Shown: positions 35,047 through 44,064 of the stretch, piece by piece
How positions within the stretch are numbered: position 1 is the first letter of the stretch
Layout of the letters: the number at the start of each line of letters is the position of its first letter
Source of the DNA: Bifidobacterium primatium
Lineage (GTDB): Bacteria > Actinomycetota > Actinomycetes > Actinomycetales > Bifidobacteriaceae
DNA: 64,000 nucleotides
Direction: 5' to 3'
NCBI RefSeq assembly: GCF_002802875.1
Contig: NZ_PEBI01000005.1
Coordinates: 124,001-188,000, forward strand
Made by a program: the position numbers and the translations under genes
Notes under the pieces: model-generated
What the model was told of the DNA's origin: nothing
The model's database searches: none
What the model saw: only the letters and a program-made list of their open reading frames with translations

Positions 35047-35724
35047 ATGATAGCTGACCACATCAGCGGCAACATCATCGAGAACCCGCCCAAGGACGGC
35101 AAGCTGAGCGTGCCCATCACGTTCGACTGGTTCGAGACCGACAAGAAGCGCATGGCCAAGGTGGCCGAGGACGGCACCGAGTTCGGCGTGATGGTCGGCC
35201 GGACCATCAAGGACGGCGACGTGCTCGCCGAAACCGACGACAAGCGCTACTACGCGAAGATCAACACCGCGCAGCTCATCGAAATCCCCGTCTCGTCGAT
35301 GAAGGAGATGGGCCGTCTGTGCTTCGAGCTCGGCAACCGCCACCTGAGCCTGAAGGTGGAGGACGACCGCGTGCTCGTGCCGTACGACCATCCGACGATG
35401 GAATACACGAAGAAGATCGGCTTCGAGCCGCACATCATCGAAGGTGGATTCGACGGATTCCTCATCGTCAAGGCGCATGCCGGTTCGGGCACCATCATCC
35501 CCGGCACGAACAAGACCACGGGCGATGTGGCCGAGGAGGAGCAGGAGGCCGCAGCCGACGAGGCGTGGAAGAGCGAGCACGCCGACGGCCACGAGCACGG
35601 CGGACATCATCATGGTCACGCCGAACACGAGCATGCGGTCGGCGAATACGAGGTCAACGGCGTGCTGCATCGCCCCGACGGCACGCACAGCCACGACGGC
35701 GGCCACACCTGGCACAAGCACTGA
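35047..35724 (+). CDS. ureE: Urease accessory protein UreE, nickel chaperone
   Basis: 225-aa protein delivering Ni2+ to the urease maturation complex. The peptide-binding N-terminal domain and central metal domain (LCFELGNRHLSLKVEDDRVL, PYDHPTMEY) are followed by a long His-rich tail (EHADGHEHGGHHHGHAEHEH and onward to HTWHKH) able to store several nickel ions. The ATG at 35047 has GAAAGGA with 7-nt spacing. First gene of ureE-F-G-D on the plus strand. Confidence 0.94.
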   Translation: MIADHISGNIIENPPKDGKLSVPITFDWFETDKKRMAKVAEDGTEFGVMVGRTIKDGDVLAETDDKRYYAKINTAQLIEIPVSSMKEMGRLCFELGNRHLSLKVEDDRVLVPYDHPTMEYTKKIGFEPHIIEGGFDGFLIVKAHAGSGTIIPGTNKTTGDVAEEEQEAAADEAWKSEHADGHEHGGHHHGHAEHEHAVGEYEVNGVLHRPDGTHSHDGGHTWHKH

Positions 35725-35747
35725 TTCCATCCACGAAGGAAGCCCTC

Positions 35748-36596
35748 ATGCCACGAGTCGCATCACACGCATCCGTCACCGCAACGCCGCCCATGAGCGA
35801 CGACGAGATTGAATCGCGCCATCTCGCCATGCTGCAGGTGTGCGACAGCGTGTTCCCCATCGGCGCGTTCGCCTTGTCGAACGGCATGGAGACGTTCGTG
35901 CAGCGCGACTTCCTTCGCAAGGGTCCTGATTTCGAGCAGTATCTCAAGAACTATCTCGAGGTGGCGCCGTACAAGGAGATCGGCCAGATGGTCATCGCCG
36001 GCAAGTACGCGCAGGATGCGCGGCTTTCCGCGAAAGGCCTGGAACGCAGGCTCACCGAACTGGACGAGCTGGCGTCGGCGCTGCAATCCGCGCGCGAGAT
36101 TCGCGAGGGCAGCGAGCGCATGTGCGCCCGCCTCATCAAGCTCGTCGACAAGATGGATGCGGGGCAGAGCGCGGGTAACGCCGGCAACGTCAGATCGGAC
36201 GCGGCCGGCCGGAACACGCACCCCGACGATGCCGGCATCGAATCTCGCAGTCCGCATCTGTCGACGTATCGCTCGCTCATCGCCGCCGGTCGTTGCCGCG
36301 GTCTGCATTCCATCGCGATGGGCCTGTACGCGGCCGATCATGCGGCGAGTCTGCGCAGTGCAGCGGTCACCTATGGCTATTCGCTCATCAGCGCGCTCAC
36401 CATGTGCGCGGCGAAGGCGATTCCGCTTAGCCAGTTCGCCGGCCAGGTGGCGCTGCACGACTCGTTCCCGAATCTCGTGCATGCGGTCGATGTGGCGTTC
36501 ACGCTCAAACCCGACGACCTCGGTATTTCCGGTGCCTATCTCGACATCGCCGCCATGCAGCACGAAACCCTGTATTCAAGGCTCTACATGAGCTGA
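35748..36596 (+). CDS. ureF: Urease accessory protein UreF
   Basis: 282-aa all-helical scaffold that with UreD and UreG loads nickel into apo-urease and gates UreG GTP hydrolysis. Family marks are LQVCDSVFPIGAFALSNGME near the start and LYAADHAASLRSAAVTYGYS later. A loop of about 40 residues (QSAGNAGNVRSDAAGRNTHP and following) is inserted in the middle and is longer than in most UreF. The ATG at 35748 has GAAGGA upstream, 23 nt after ureE; the open frame upstream overlaps ureE and is not used. Confidence 0.92.
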   Translation: MPRVASHASVTATPPMSDDEIESRHLAMLQVCDSVFPIGAFALSNGMETFVQRDFLRKGPDFEQYLKNYLEVAPYKEIGQMVIAGKYAQDARLSAKGLERRLTELDELASALQSAREIREGSERMCARLIKLVDKMDAGQSAGNAGNVRSDAAGRNTHPDDAGIESRSPHLSTYRSLIAAGRCRGLHSIAMGLYAADHAASLRSAAVTYGYSLISALTMCAAKAIPLSQFAGQVALHDSFPNLVHAVDVAFTLKPDDLGISGAYLDIAAMQHETLYSRLYMS

Positions 36597-36638
36597 CCGC
36601 ACACGCTGCACCACACCAAACAACCAAAGGAGAATCCC

Positions 36639-37247
36639 ATGTCATACGTACGCATCGGCGTCGCCGGCCCGGTCGGTTCCGGCAAGACCGCCCTCATCGA
36701 GCGCCTGACCCGCAAGATGGCCGACGAATACAGCATCTGCGTGGTCACGAACGACATCTACACCAAGGAGGACGCCGAGTTCCTCATCGCGAATTCCCGC
36801 CTGCCCGAGGACCGCATCGTCGGCGTGGAGACGGGCGGATGCCCGCACACCGCCATCCGTGAGGACTGCTCGATGAATCTTGAGGCGTGCGAGGCCATGG
36901 CCGAGGCGCATCCGGACGTCGACATCATCTTCGTGGAATCGGGCGGCGACAATCTTTCCGCCACGTTCAGCCCCGACCTCGCCGACGCCACGATCTACGT
37001 GATCGCCACGGACGAGGGCGACAAGATCCCGCGCAAGGGCGGCCCGGGCGTCACCCGCTCCGACCTGCTGGTCATCAACAAGGCCGATCTGGCGCCGCTC
37101 GTGCACGCCGACCTCGACGTGATGGCCCGCGACAGCAAGAAGATGCGTGGCAATCGCCCGTACATCTTCACCGATCTGATGGGCGGCGCCGGCGTGGACG
37201 ACGTCATCAACTGGATTAAGAAGGACGTCCTCTTCGAAGGCAAATAA
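36639..37247 (+). CDS. ureG: Urease accessory GTPase UreG
   Basis: 202-aa SIMIBI-class GTPase that couples GTP hydrolysis to nickel insertion. P-loop [14 protein letters not shown] (residues 9-22), metal motif CPH in [14 protein letters not shown], the strand [17 protein letters not shown], and the guanine motif NKADL are all present. The AAAGGAG RBS lies 8 nt before the ATG. Third gene of the accessory operon. Confidence 0.97.
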   Translation: MSYVRIGVAGPVGSGKTALIERLTRKMADEYSICVVTNDIYTKEDAEFLIANSRLPEDRIVGVETGGCPHTAIREDCSMNLEACEAMAEAHPDVDIIFVESGGDNLSATFSPDLADATIYVIATDEGDKIPRKGGPGVTRSDLLVINKADLAPLVHADLDVMARDSKKMRGNRPYIFTDLMGGAGVDDVINWIKKDVLFEGK

Positions 37248-37295
37248 TCCGTTCATTCCACGCCATAGCCCATGCCTTAGATTTCGAGGATCACC

Positions 37296-38300
37296 ATGCC
37301 CAGCAGCACCTTCCGTCTTGCCACCGCGTTCCGCAACGGCCGGACCAAAATCGACGACGTGTATTTCGAGGCGCCGTTCAAGCTCATGACGCCGTTCGTG
37401 AACGGACGTCATGCCGACTTCATCGTGATGCTCGCCTCGCCTGGTTTTCTCAAGGGCGATGACGCGCATATCGTATGTGATTTCGGCCCCGGCACCGATT
37501 CCACGTTGAAGACGCAAAGCTACGAGAAGGTACTGGACACGGCCGACGGCGAGGCGAACCGCACGATCGACCTGACCGCGCGCGGCGACGCGAAGGCCGT
37601 GTTCCTGCCGTTCCCAGTGATTCCGTTCCATAACAGCACGTTTACGAATGTAACCCAAGCACATATCAGTCCCGAGTCGACGTTCGTGTATGCGGACGTG
37701 GTGACGTGCGGGCGCGTGGGCATGGGCGAGCGCTGGCGGATGCGCCGCTTCACGAACCGGCTGAGGGTGACGGTCGATGAGTCGTTGGCGTCGGACGACT
37801 ATCGGAGGGCCTTGGGCGAGACTCCGGAAGAGCGGCCGAAGCGTGGCCGACCGCGTAAGCCGGAGCATCGTTCGCGGCTCGTGTTCGCGGACCGGCTGCT
37901 GCTCGAACCCGAGCATTTCGACTACGAGGAGATGGGCATGTGGCGCGAGTACACGCACTGCGGCGTGCTGTATGCCCACATTCCCGAAACCGACCCCGGC
38001 TATGACCCCGATGCGCTGGCCGACGCCGAGCATTCGCCGTATGCCGCGTCGTCGGGTGCGGCGACCGGTTCCAAGGACCCGAGGCTGATTCCCGATGTAC
38101 GGCAGCGCATCGCCGCAGCACGTACGGCCGCCGAGGATGCGCAGATCGACCGCATCCGTGCGTTCGCGGAGGAAACGGGCTTCGAAGGCGAATTCGGCGC
38201 AAGCCGCGTCACGAACGGCATCTGCGTACGCATTCTCACCAAACGCGGCGACGACGCCTTCGACTTCATCAAGTCGGCCGCCGACATCATCTCCGCATAA
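37296..38300 (+). CDS. ureD: Urease accessory protein UreD (UreH)
   Basis: 334-aa scaffold that binds apo-urease together with UreF and provides the tunnel for nickel transfer. Family features are the N-terminal LATAFRNGRTKIDDVYFEAP, the central QSYEKVLDTADGEANRTIDL and PVIPFHNSTFTNVTQAHIS, and YADVVTCGRVGMGERWRMRR. A basic stretch (RPKRGRPRKPEHRSR) and a C-terminal extension make it longer than the usual 270-280 aa. Last gene of ureEFGD, convergent with ureC. Confidence 0.92.
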   Translation: MPSSTFRLATAFRNGRTKIDDVYFEAPFKLMTPFVNGRHADFIVMLASPGFLKGDDAHIVCDFGPGTDSTLKTQSYEKVLDTADGEANRTIDLTARGDAKAVFLPFPVIPFHNSTFTNVTQAHISPESTFVYADVVTCGRVGMGERWRMRRFTNRLRVTVDESLASDDYRRALGETPEERPKRGRPRKPEHRSRLVFADRLLLEPEHFDYEEMGMWREYTHCGVLYAHIPETDPGYDPDALADAEHSPYAASSGAATGSKDPRLIPDVRQRIAAARTAAEDAQIDRIRAFAEETGFEGEFGASRVTNGICVRILTKRGDDAFDFIKSAADIISA

Positions 38301-38332
38301 GACGATATTCCTCTTTCCCGGTTTCCCGGTCT

Positions 38333-38363
38333 GGGGCTGGCTCAGTCAATCTCAGCCAGCCCC
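38333..38363. terminator. Two-way terminator between ureD and ureC
   Basis: Perfect 10-bp stem GGGGCTGGCT / AGCCAGCCCC with an 11-nt loop between the convergent stops. No strong T-tract on either side. Confidence 0.75.
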
Positions 38364-38381
38364 AACCGGCACCAGCCGGTC

Positions 38382-40106
38382 TCAGAACAGGAAGTAGCGC
38401 TGCGTAAGCGGCAGCTCGTTCGCCGGATCGGAGTGAATGAGCTCGCCGTCGACCGTCACCTGGAACGTTTCGGGGTTCACCTGGATGTCGGCCAACGTGT
38501 CGTTGAACTTGAGGTCCTTCTTGCCCACCGTGCGGCAGCCGTGCACCGGCAGCACCTGACGCTGCAGACCGAGCTTGCCCTTGATGTCGTCGTCGATGGC
38601 GGCCTGCGACACGAACGTCGCGCAGGAGCTGCCCAACGCACGGCCCAGAGCGCCGAACATGTCGCGGTAGTACACGGGTTCCGGCGTCGGGATGGAGGCG
38701 TTGGCGTCGCCCATGCGCGAGTAGGCGATGGATCCGCCCTTGATGACCATTTCGGGCTTGGCGCCGAACATGGCCGGCTGCCACAGCACGAGGTCCGCCA
38801 TCTTGCCGACCTCCACGGAGCCGACGTAGTCGGCGATGCCGTGCGTGATGGCCGGGTTGATGGTGAACTTCGAGACGTAGCGCTTCACGCGGAAGTTGTC
38901 GTTGCGGTTGTTGTCGTGCTCGTCTTCGGGGAGCGGGCCGCGCTGCTTCTTCATCTTGTCGGCGGTCTGGATGGTGCGGGTGATGACCTCGCCCACGCGA
39001 CCCATGGCCTGCGAGTCGGAGCTCATCATGGAGATGATGCCCATGTCGTGCAGCACGTCCTCCGCGCCGATGGTCTCGGGGCGGATTCGCGAGTCGGCGA
39101 ACGAGATGTCCTCGGGAACGTTGCGGTCGAGATGATGGCAGACCATCATCATGTCGAGATGCTCGTCGACGGTGTTGCGCGTGAACGGCATGGTCGGGTT
39201 CGTGGAGCTCGGCAGCACGTTGGGGAAGCCGGCCGCACGGATGATGTCGGGCGCGTGGCCGCCGCCCGCGCCCTCGGTGTGGTACGTGTGGATGGCGCGT
39301 CCCTTGAACGCGGCGATGGTGTCTTCCACGCAGCCGCCCTCGTTCAGGGTGTCGGTGTGGATGGCCACCTGCACGTCCATTTCGTCGGCGACGCCGAGGC
39401 AGGTGTCGATGACAGCGGGCGTGGAACCCCAGTCCTCATGAATCTTCAGGCCCGCGGCGCCGGCGCGAATCTGCTCGCGCAGCGGTTCGGGCGAGGAGTC
39501 GTTGCCCTTGCCGAGGTACGCGATGTTGACGGGCAACGCTTCCGCCGCCTCGATCATGCGGGCCAGGTGGAAGGCGCCGGGGTTGCAGGTGGTTGCATTG
39601 GTGCCGTCGGCCGGGCCGGTGCCGCCGCCGACCATGGTGGTCACGCCGCCGGCGAGCGCGGTGCGCACCTGCTGCGGCGAGATGAAGTGGATGTGGGTGT
39701 CGAGTCCGCCGGCCGTTACAATCATGCCTTCGCCGGCGAGCGCCTCGGTGCCGGAGCCGACGGCCAGGCCGGGCGTGACGCCGTCCATGGTCTGCGGATT
39801 GCCGGCCTTGCCGATGGCCGAAATCTTGCCGTTCTTGATGCCGATGTCGGCCTTGTAGATGCCGGTGTAGTCGACGATGAGGGCGTTGGTGATGACGGTG
39901 TCGGGCGATTCGGCGTCGAGCTGCACGGAGCTTTGGCCCATGCCGTCGCGGAATGATTTGCCGCCGCCGAACTTGAGTTCGTCGCCGTAGTTCGTGTAGT
40001 CCTTTTCGACTTCGATAATGAGGTCGGTGTCGCCGAGGCGTACGCGGTCGCCCGTCGTCGGGCCGAACATGCCGGCGTAGTCGCTGCGTGTAATCGTCTT
40101 GCTCAT
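38382..40106 (-). CDS. ureC: Urease alpha subunit
   Basis: 574-aa catalytic subunit hydrolysing urea to ammonia and carbamate at a dinuclear nickel centre. Visible ligands: the HxH pair in [13 protein letters not shown], the carbamylated Lys in [13 protein letters not shown], the mobile-flap His in [14 protein letters not shown] and Asp in [12 protein letters not shown]. Length is normal. It lies 121 nt downstream of the fused ureAB gene on the same strand; a 52-bp palindromic repeat occupies much of the gap. The RBS is AAGGAC. Confidence 0.97.
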   Translation of the reverse strand: MSKTITRSDYAGMFGPTTGDRVRLGDTDLIIEVEKDYTNYGDELKFGGGKSFRDGMGQSSVQLDAESPDTVITNALIVDYTGIYKADIGIKNGKISAIGKAGNPQTMDGVTPGLAVGSGTEALAGEGMIVTAGGLDTHIHFISPQQVRTALAGGVTTMVGGGTGPADGTNATTCNPGAFHLARMIEAAEALPVNIAYLGKGNDSSPEPLREQIRAGAAGLKIHEDWGSTPAVIDTCLGVADEMDVQVAIHTDTLNEGGCVEDTIAAFKGRAIHTYHTEGAGGGHAPDIIRAAGFPNVLPSSTNPTMPFTRNTVDEHLDMMMVCHHLDRNVPEDISFADSRIRPETIGAEDVLHDMGIISMMSSDSQAMGRVGEVITRTIQTADKMKKQRGPLPEDEHDNNRNDNFRVKRYVSKFTINPAITHGIADYVGSVEVGKMADLVLWQPAMFGAKPEMVIKGGSIAYSRMGDANASIPTPEPVYYRDMFGALGRALGSSCATFVSQAAIDDDIKGKLGLQRQVLPVHGCRTVGKKDLKFNDTLADIQVNPETFQVTVDGELIHSDPANELPLTQRYFLF

Positions 40107-40132
40107 GATTTCAAGTCCTTACCGTTGTTGTC

Positions 40133-40184
40133 GGCTCCCCTCCCCGAGGGGAGCTGTCGGCCGTCAGGCTGACTGAGGGGAGCC
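40133..40184. repeat. Double-hairpin repeat, copy 1 (ureAB-ureC gap)
   Basis: GGCTCCCCTC-ccc-GAGGGGAGC followed by CTGTCGGCCGTCAGGCTGAC and TGAGGGGAGCC. Same family as the copies at 58263, 59381 and 59511, with a diverged second stem. It lies within the urease transcript. Confidence 0.85.
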
Positions 40185-40227
40185 CACGGATGCGGGCGAG
40201 AGAACGGCGAAGCCGTCTCCACCCAAC

Positions 40228-40908
40228 TCACATCCCCAAAAATCCTTGTTCCTTGGCCTTGGCGAATGCGGCTTCGCGTACGGTCGGGTCGTCGAGCTTG
40301 CCGTCGACGAGGGCGCTGAAGCCGTGCACTTCGCGTGTGCCGGCGATGTCGATGAGCTGCACGCGATGCGATTCGCCCGGTTCGAAGCGCACGGCGGTGC
40401 CGGCGGGGATGTCGAGCCGCTTGCCGTAGGCGGCTTTGCGGTCGAACTTGAGGTATTTGTTGACTTCGAAGAAGTGGAAGTGCGAGCCGATCTGGATCGG
40501 ACGGTCGGCGGTGTTGACCACGTCGAGTTCGATGCTTTCACGGCCGGCGTTGATGGTGAGGTCGCCGTCGGCGAAGAAGTATTCGCCCGGCTTGAGCTTT
40601 TCGGTGGTTTCGATGGGGTTGTGCACGGAGACGAGCTTGGTGCCGTCGGGGAACGTGGCCTCGACCTCCACGACGTCGATCATCTCGGCCACGCCGTCCA
40701 TCACGTCTTCGGGCTTGAGGAGCGTGCGGCCGTACTGCATGAGTTCGGCGACGGTCGCGCCCTCGCGCGCGCGTTCCACGCATTCGGAGCTGATGAGCGC
40801 CACAGCCTCCGGATAGTTGAGCTTCACGCCGCGGTTTTTCCGTTCCTTGGCAAGCTCGCCCGCCTGATGCAGCAGCAGCTTGTCGATCTCCCTAGGAGTA
40901 AGTCTCAT
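40228..40908 (-). CDS. ureAB: Fused urease gamma/beta subunit
   Basis: 226-aa fusion. Residues 1-100 are the gamma subunit ([40 protein letters not shown]), and residues about 105-215 are the beta subunit ([56 protein letters not shown]). Such gamma-beta fusions occur in Helicobacter and in bifidobacteria. The ATG at 40908 opens the domain; an in-frame start 36 nt upstream adds no conserved residues. First structural gene on the minus strand. It is separated from urtE by the inserted defence island, so it needs its own promoter in 40909-41061. Confidence 0.95.
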   Translation of the reverse strand: MRLTPREIDKLLLHQAGELAKERKNRGVKLNYPEAVALISSECVERAREGATVAELMQYGRTLLKPEDVMDGVAEMIDVVEVEATFPDGTKLVSVHNPIETTEKLKPGEYFFADGDLTINAGRESIELDVVNTADRPIQIGSHFHFFEVNKYLKFDRKAAYGKRLDIPAGTAVRFEPGESHRVQLIDIAGTREVHGFSALVDGKLDDPTVREAAFAKAKEQGFLGM

Positions 40909-41061
40909 CGGACCCCCATCGCCGTTGGTTGAAATTACCAGCAACTTTAAGCCTTCAATAAAAACATCACGTTTCTATAGCTCATGCGCCACGCATATGC
41001 ACTTACCGTGCACTCACATCGCAGAATCTACACAGCGTTGCTTTCTGCAGAAACCTCTCAC

Positions 41062-42837
41062 TCAAAGGGAAGGCAATAATAATCGCAATGTTTTACCCAA
41101 TTCAGTCAACAATGAATTATTACCCCCTCCCTTGATAACTCTCGCTAAATACATCTGCTGAACCGCAGCTTGCTGGTTCGCTGGCACAGATTCCGTTTCA
41201 TCAAGATTAAACTCTTCCCGCGCTATTCGCTGCCAACATTCTTTTGCATCATGAGGATCAGAAGGCAAATGCTGATTGCAAATGCGAAGTAACAGGTAAT
41301 CCGGATTATCGCTACTTGGCAGAAAGGCAACATGATTACAAATCCATGCCAGAGTTTCTCTCATCGCCTGAAGGTCAAGCTCAGAGCTGTTATCATTCCC
41401 ACCGTTGCGCAATATATATTTTTTTGATATTCCAATTTTCCCCAGTTCCGATTCAAGTTCATTATCAGGGACATCTTCAGGCTTCCGCAATGTCGTCTCA
41501 GGTTTCATATCCCCATCCAAAAGCACAAAGGACGAAGAGTGCGTCTGAGCAGAGACTGGAATGACACGTGTTTTGATGGTTCCCGCTCCACCAGGTACTG
41601 GGACTACCTTGATGGATTGTTGGTAATCTTTACTAATTAATTTTGCTGCCGTATTAACCAACATAGCGGCTAACTCATCCTCTACGAGAAAAGTCCTCTC
41701 TGGATAATTCATCCCCAATCGATTGAAAGCTTCTAGCGGAGACGCTTCCTGCGAGAGAACTGCAACCTTATGACTAATCGGATCAATGTCCAGCATTTTA
41801 ATGGCCTCTGGCGGAAGCTCTTCAATAAGGGTGGGAGCATGAGTCGACATCACTACTTGATGACCATCAGTTTTACACTTTTTTGCCAAAAAACGCAGCA
41901 ATTCTCTCTGTGCACTCGGATGCAGCGACGTCTCCGGCTCATCTAATAAGATGAGACTCCTGCTTTGCGTAGTGCAAAGCTGATGGACCAGCATAATTGC
42001 CGCGAATTCACCACTTCCTGCGTATGCTTCTGAATAGTCGCGATTTTCTGTGACGAGTTTAGCTGTATAACCCTCCACTCCGAAGAAATCATGTTTCACT
42101 AAGCTTATTTTTCTATATTCTCTTCCGAGAATCTTAGATACCGATGTACGTTCCACAGCGTCAAGTTCAACAGGAGGTTCAAGGATGCGATTAGCTCCAT
42201 ATAAGCGCTGCTCAGTCTCTAAAGTTTCTAGAGCTTTCTTGACATGGGGCGATGCTCTACGAACATTACGCTTCTTATCCTTAAGCTTATTTCTCTGATT
42301 TCGCCAATTAAAGCTGGTATAGATATCATATGCAGGCAGTTCCTGACGAAAGTCAAGATATAATACATGCTTCTCGACCGGACGCCAACGAGTTTGGCTA
42401 CGGTACTGTGCGTCTTCTTTACGATAAGGAGGCATGGCCGCCATGCCATCCCTCTTACGTGGCTCGTCTGTTTCGAAGTAATCAGGATCATCTCGCCGCG
42501 CATTATTCACGCGCGTAAGCATCACCTCTGCATGCACATCCCGTCGAGGAATATAGCCATAGTAGTATCGTTGCTTACCGTTGTCTGCTTCCTCAATCGG
42601 ATCCAAAGCTGTTTCAAACCAGTATCGGCCAATGTTATACCCATTAGGCGCCCCTTGAAGTGCTCTAAGGATGGAGCTCTTATTCACACCATTAGGCCCT
42701 ACAATGGCCGTAATTGGATATGTGAAATTAATACGAGCACCAATCGATAAGTTTTTGAAGTGAGGAAAACATACGTACGATATAAAAGGAAAGAAATCTT
42801 CTTGATTCTTCCTCTTCAGAATGTCGAAATCATCCAT
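41062..42837 (-). CDS. OLD-like AAA ATPase with TOPRIM domain, defence candidate
   Basis: 591-aa protein. Residues about 30-370 are an ABC-type ATPase of the AAA_15/AAA_21 group: P-loop VGPNGVNKSS (residues 46-55), signature-like YAGSGEFAAIM, Walker B LILLDEPETSLHPSAQ (about 295), switch region MSTHAPTLIEE. Residues about 380-480 look like the TOPRIM nuclease domain of OLD proteins (FLVEDELAAM, then LLDGD near 441). The P-loop has Asn where Gly is usual. The gene overlaps the end of the upstream m5C methyltransferase by 8 bp, so the two are coupled. Base composition is clearly AT-richer than its surroundings, a sign of transfer. It may be a phage-defence effector; function inferred only. Confidence 0.85.
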   Translation of the reverse strand: MDDFDILKRKNQEDFFPFISYVCFPHFKNLSIGARINFTYPITAIVGPNGVNKSSILRALQGAPNGYNIGRYWFETALDPIEEADNGKQRYYYGYIPRRDVHAEVMLTRVNNARRDDPDYFETDEPRKRDGMAAMPPYRKEDAQYRSQTRWRPVEKHVLYLDFRQELPAYDIYTSFNWRNQRNKLKDKKRNVRRASPHVKKALETLETEQRLYGANRILEPPVELDAVERTSVSKILGREYRKISLVKHDFFGVEGYTAKLVTENRDYSEAYAGSGEFAAIMLVHQLCTTQSRSLILLDEPETSLHPSAQRELLRFLAKKCKTDGHQVVMSTHAPTLIEELPPEAIKMLDIDPISHKVAVLSQEASPLEAFNRLGMNYPERTFLVEDELAAMLVNTAAKLISKDYQQSIKVVPVPGGAGTIKTRVIPVSAQTHSSSFVLLDGDMKPETTLRKPEDVPDNELESELGKIGISKKYILRNGGNDNSSELDLQAMRETLAWICNHVAFLPSSDNPDYLLLRICNQHLPSDPHDAKECWQRIAREEFNLDETESVPANQQAAVQQMYLARVIKGGGNNSLLTELGKTLRLLLPSL

Positions 42838-43936
42838 GTCTTTCCGCTCTTTCTATATTGCGAAGGATACGCTGAGCAATCGCCTTCCCCAGGGGAATAG
42901 GAACAGCATTACCGATTTGTCTCGCTATAGAAACCTTGGACCCGACAAAACGGTGACTTTCCGGAAACCCTTGCAACAGCGACGCCTCATACAAAGTAAG
43001 CGCACGATCTTCATCAGGATGAAGATAACGTCCTTTTTCTGGTTTGAAAAACTCAGTCCTAATCGTCACCGATGGGGCATCCCAACGTAGGCGTCCCATG
43101 ACATCTGTAGCACCTTTGGTATAGCCCTTCCAGCAAGGTGCTAACAGTCTCTCCGGAATATCAAAACGATTACCCCCAACAGGTATGAAACTAAATCGCG
43201 CAAGAGATAAATCAGAATATCTCCGTGTTAAATGTAATTCATGCGGAGCAAAGGCACCGGGGTAGGACTTCCCATTAAACTCAAAAAACCTTCCAGAGGG
43301 CAACTCAATTTGCGTTACATGGCTTTGTACATGCGACAAAGCATCTCTCACTGTCAACGGTTTTCCATCATTCGTCGGAACAGGGAAACCGGGATTGTCG
43401 CAGTCTCGACGATAGCCAATGACAACAGCTCTCTTGCGCAGTTGAGGAACTCCGTAATCTGCAGCATTAAGAATCTTAACCGTTAACAAATAATCAGAGA
43501 GAATCCCGTTCTTCCCCGTGCTCGCCAACAAAGCCTCATACTGCTTAGATTTCAAAAATGCCGGCACATTTTCCATAACAAAATATCGAGGCTTCGTTCT
43601 ATTAATAGTTTCTGCATATTGTTGCCACAACATGTTGCGCTTATCTTCTTGATCGCGCTTGCCCAATGTTGAAAATCCTTGGCAGGGGGGGCCGCCAATA
43701 ACGACATCAATATTTTGTGGCACATCACTTTCGACCAGCCATTCCTGAATAGGCACAGCATGCACAATGCCTTTCCCAAAGGAGGCTTCATATGAAGCAG
43801 CAGCAGATTGATCCATCTCCACTGCAGCCACGACGCAATAGCGTTCCGAGGCCTGATGAAAACCTTCGGATAGTCCACCAGCCCCGCAAAAGAGGTCTAA
43901 AATACAAATTTTACCTTCCCGACCAGCCATATCCAT
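42830..43936 (-). CDS. DNA (cytosine-5) methyltransferase, coupled to OLD-like ATPase
   Basis: 368-aa m5C methyltransferase. Motif I ILDLFCGAGGLSEGFHQA, catalytic motif IV GGPPCQGFSTLG (Cys near residue 83), motif VI FVMENVPAFL, motif VIII QLRKRAVVIGYR, and motif X IARQIGNAVPIPLG are present, with a target-recognition region of about 100 residues between VIII and IX. Target sequence unknown. AT-rich like the ATPase it overlaps. No Shine-Dalgarno is seen before the ATG at 43936 or the ATG two codons on; TAATAT lies just upstream. Divergent from the second methyltransferase. No separate endonuclease gene accompanies it. Confidence 0.92.
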   Translation of the reverse strand: MDMAGREGKICILDLFCGAGGLSEGFHQASERYCVVAAVEMDQSAAASYEASFGKGIVHAVPIQEWLVESDVPQNIDVVIGGPPCQGFSTLGKRDQEDKRNMLWQQYAETINRTKPRYFVMENVPAFLKSKQYEALLASTGKNGILSDYLLTVKILNAADYGVPQLRKRAVVIGYRRDCDNPGFPVPTNDGKPLTVRDALSHVQSHVTQIELPSGRFFEFNGKSYPGAFAPHELHLTRRYSDLSLARFSFIPVGGNRFDIPERLLAPCWKGYTKGATDVMGRLRWDAPSVTIRTEFFKPEKGRYLHPDEDRALTLYEASLLQGFPESHRFVGSKVSIARQIGNAVPIPLGKAIAQRILRNIERAERHG

Positions 43937-44035
43937 TTATATTACGTTACAATTTCTCGTCACTTCGACCAATAGACGAACAGCGTTCTTATTTTCACAA
44001 TAAGATTTCCACTTTAGATTCATAGAGGGAGTTTT

Positions 44036-44051
44036 TGTCATCATAATGACA
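44036..44051. promoter_or_regulatory. Candidate operator of the HTH-methyltransferase
   Basis: TGTCAT-cata-ATGACA, a perfect 6-bp inverted repeat, abutting a TATATT hexamer (44052-44057) that ends 7 nt before the methyltransferase ATG. The layout fits autorepression by the enzyme's own N-terminal HTH, as described for M.EcoRII and M.SsoII. It also lies in the divergent promoter region with the first methyltransferase. Confidence 0.6.
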
Positions 44052-44064
44052 TATATTCTTCCCT

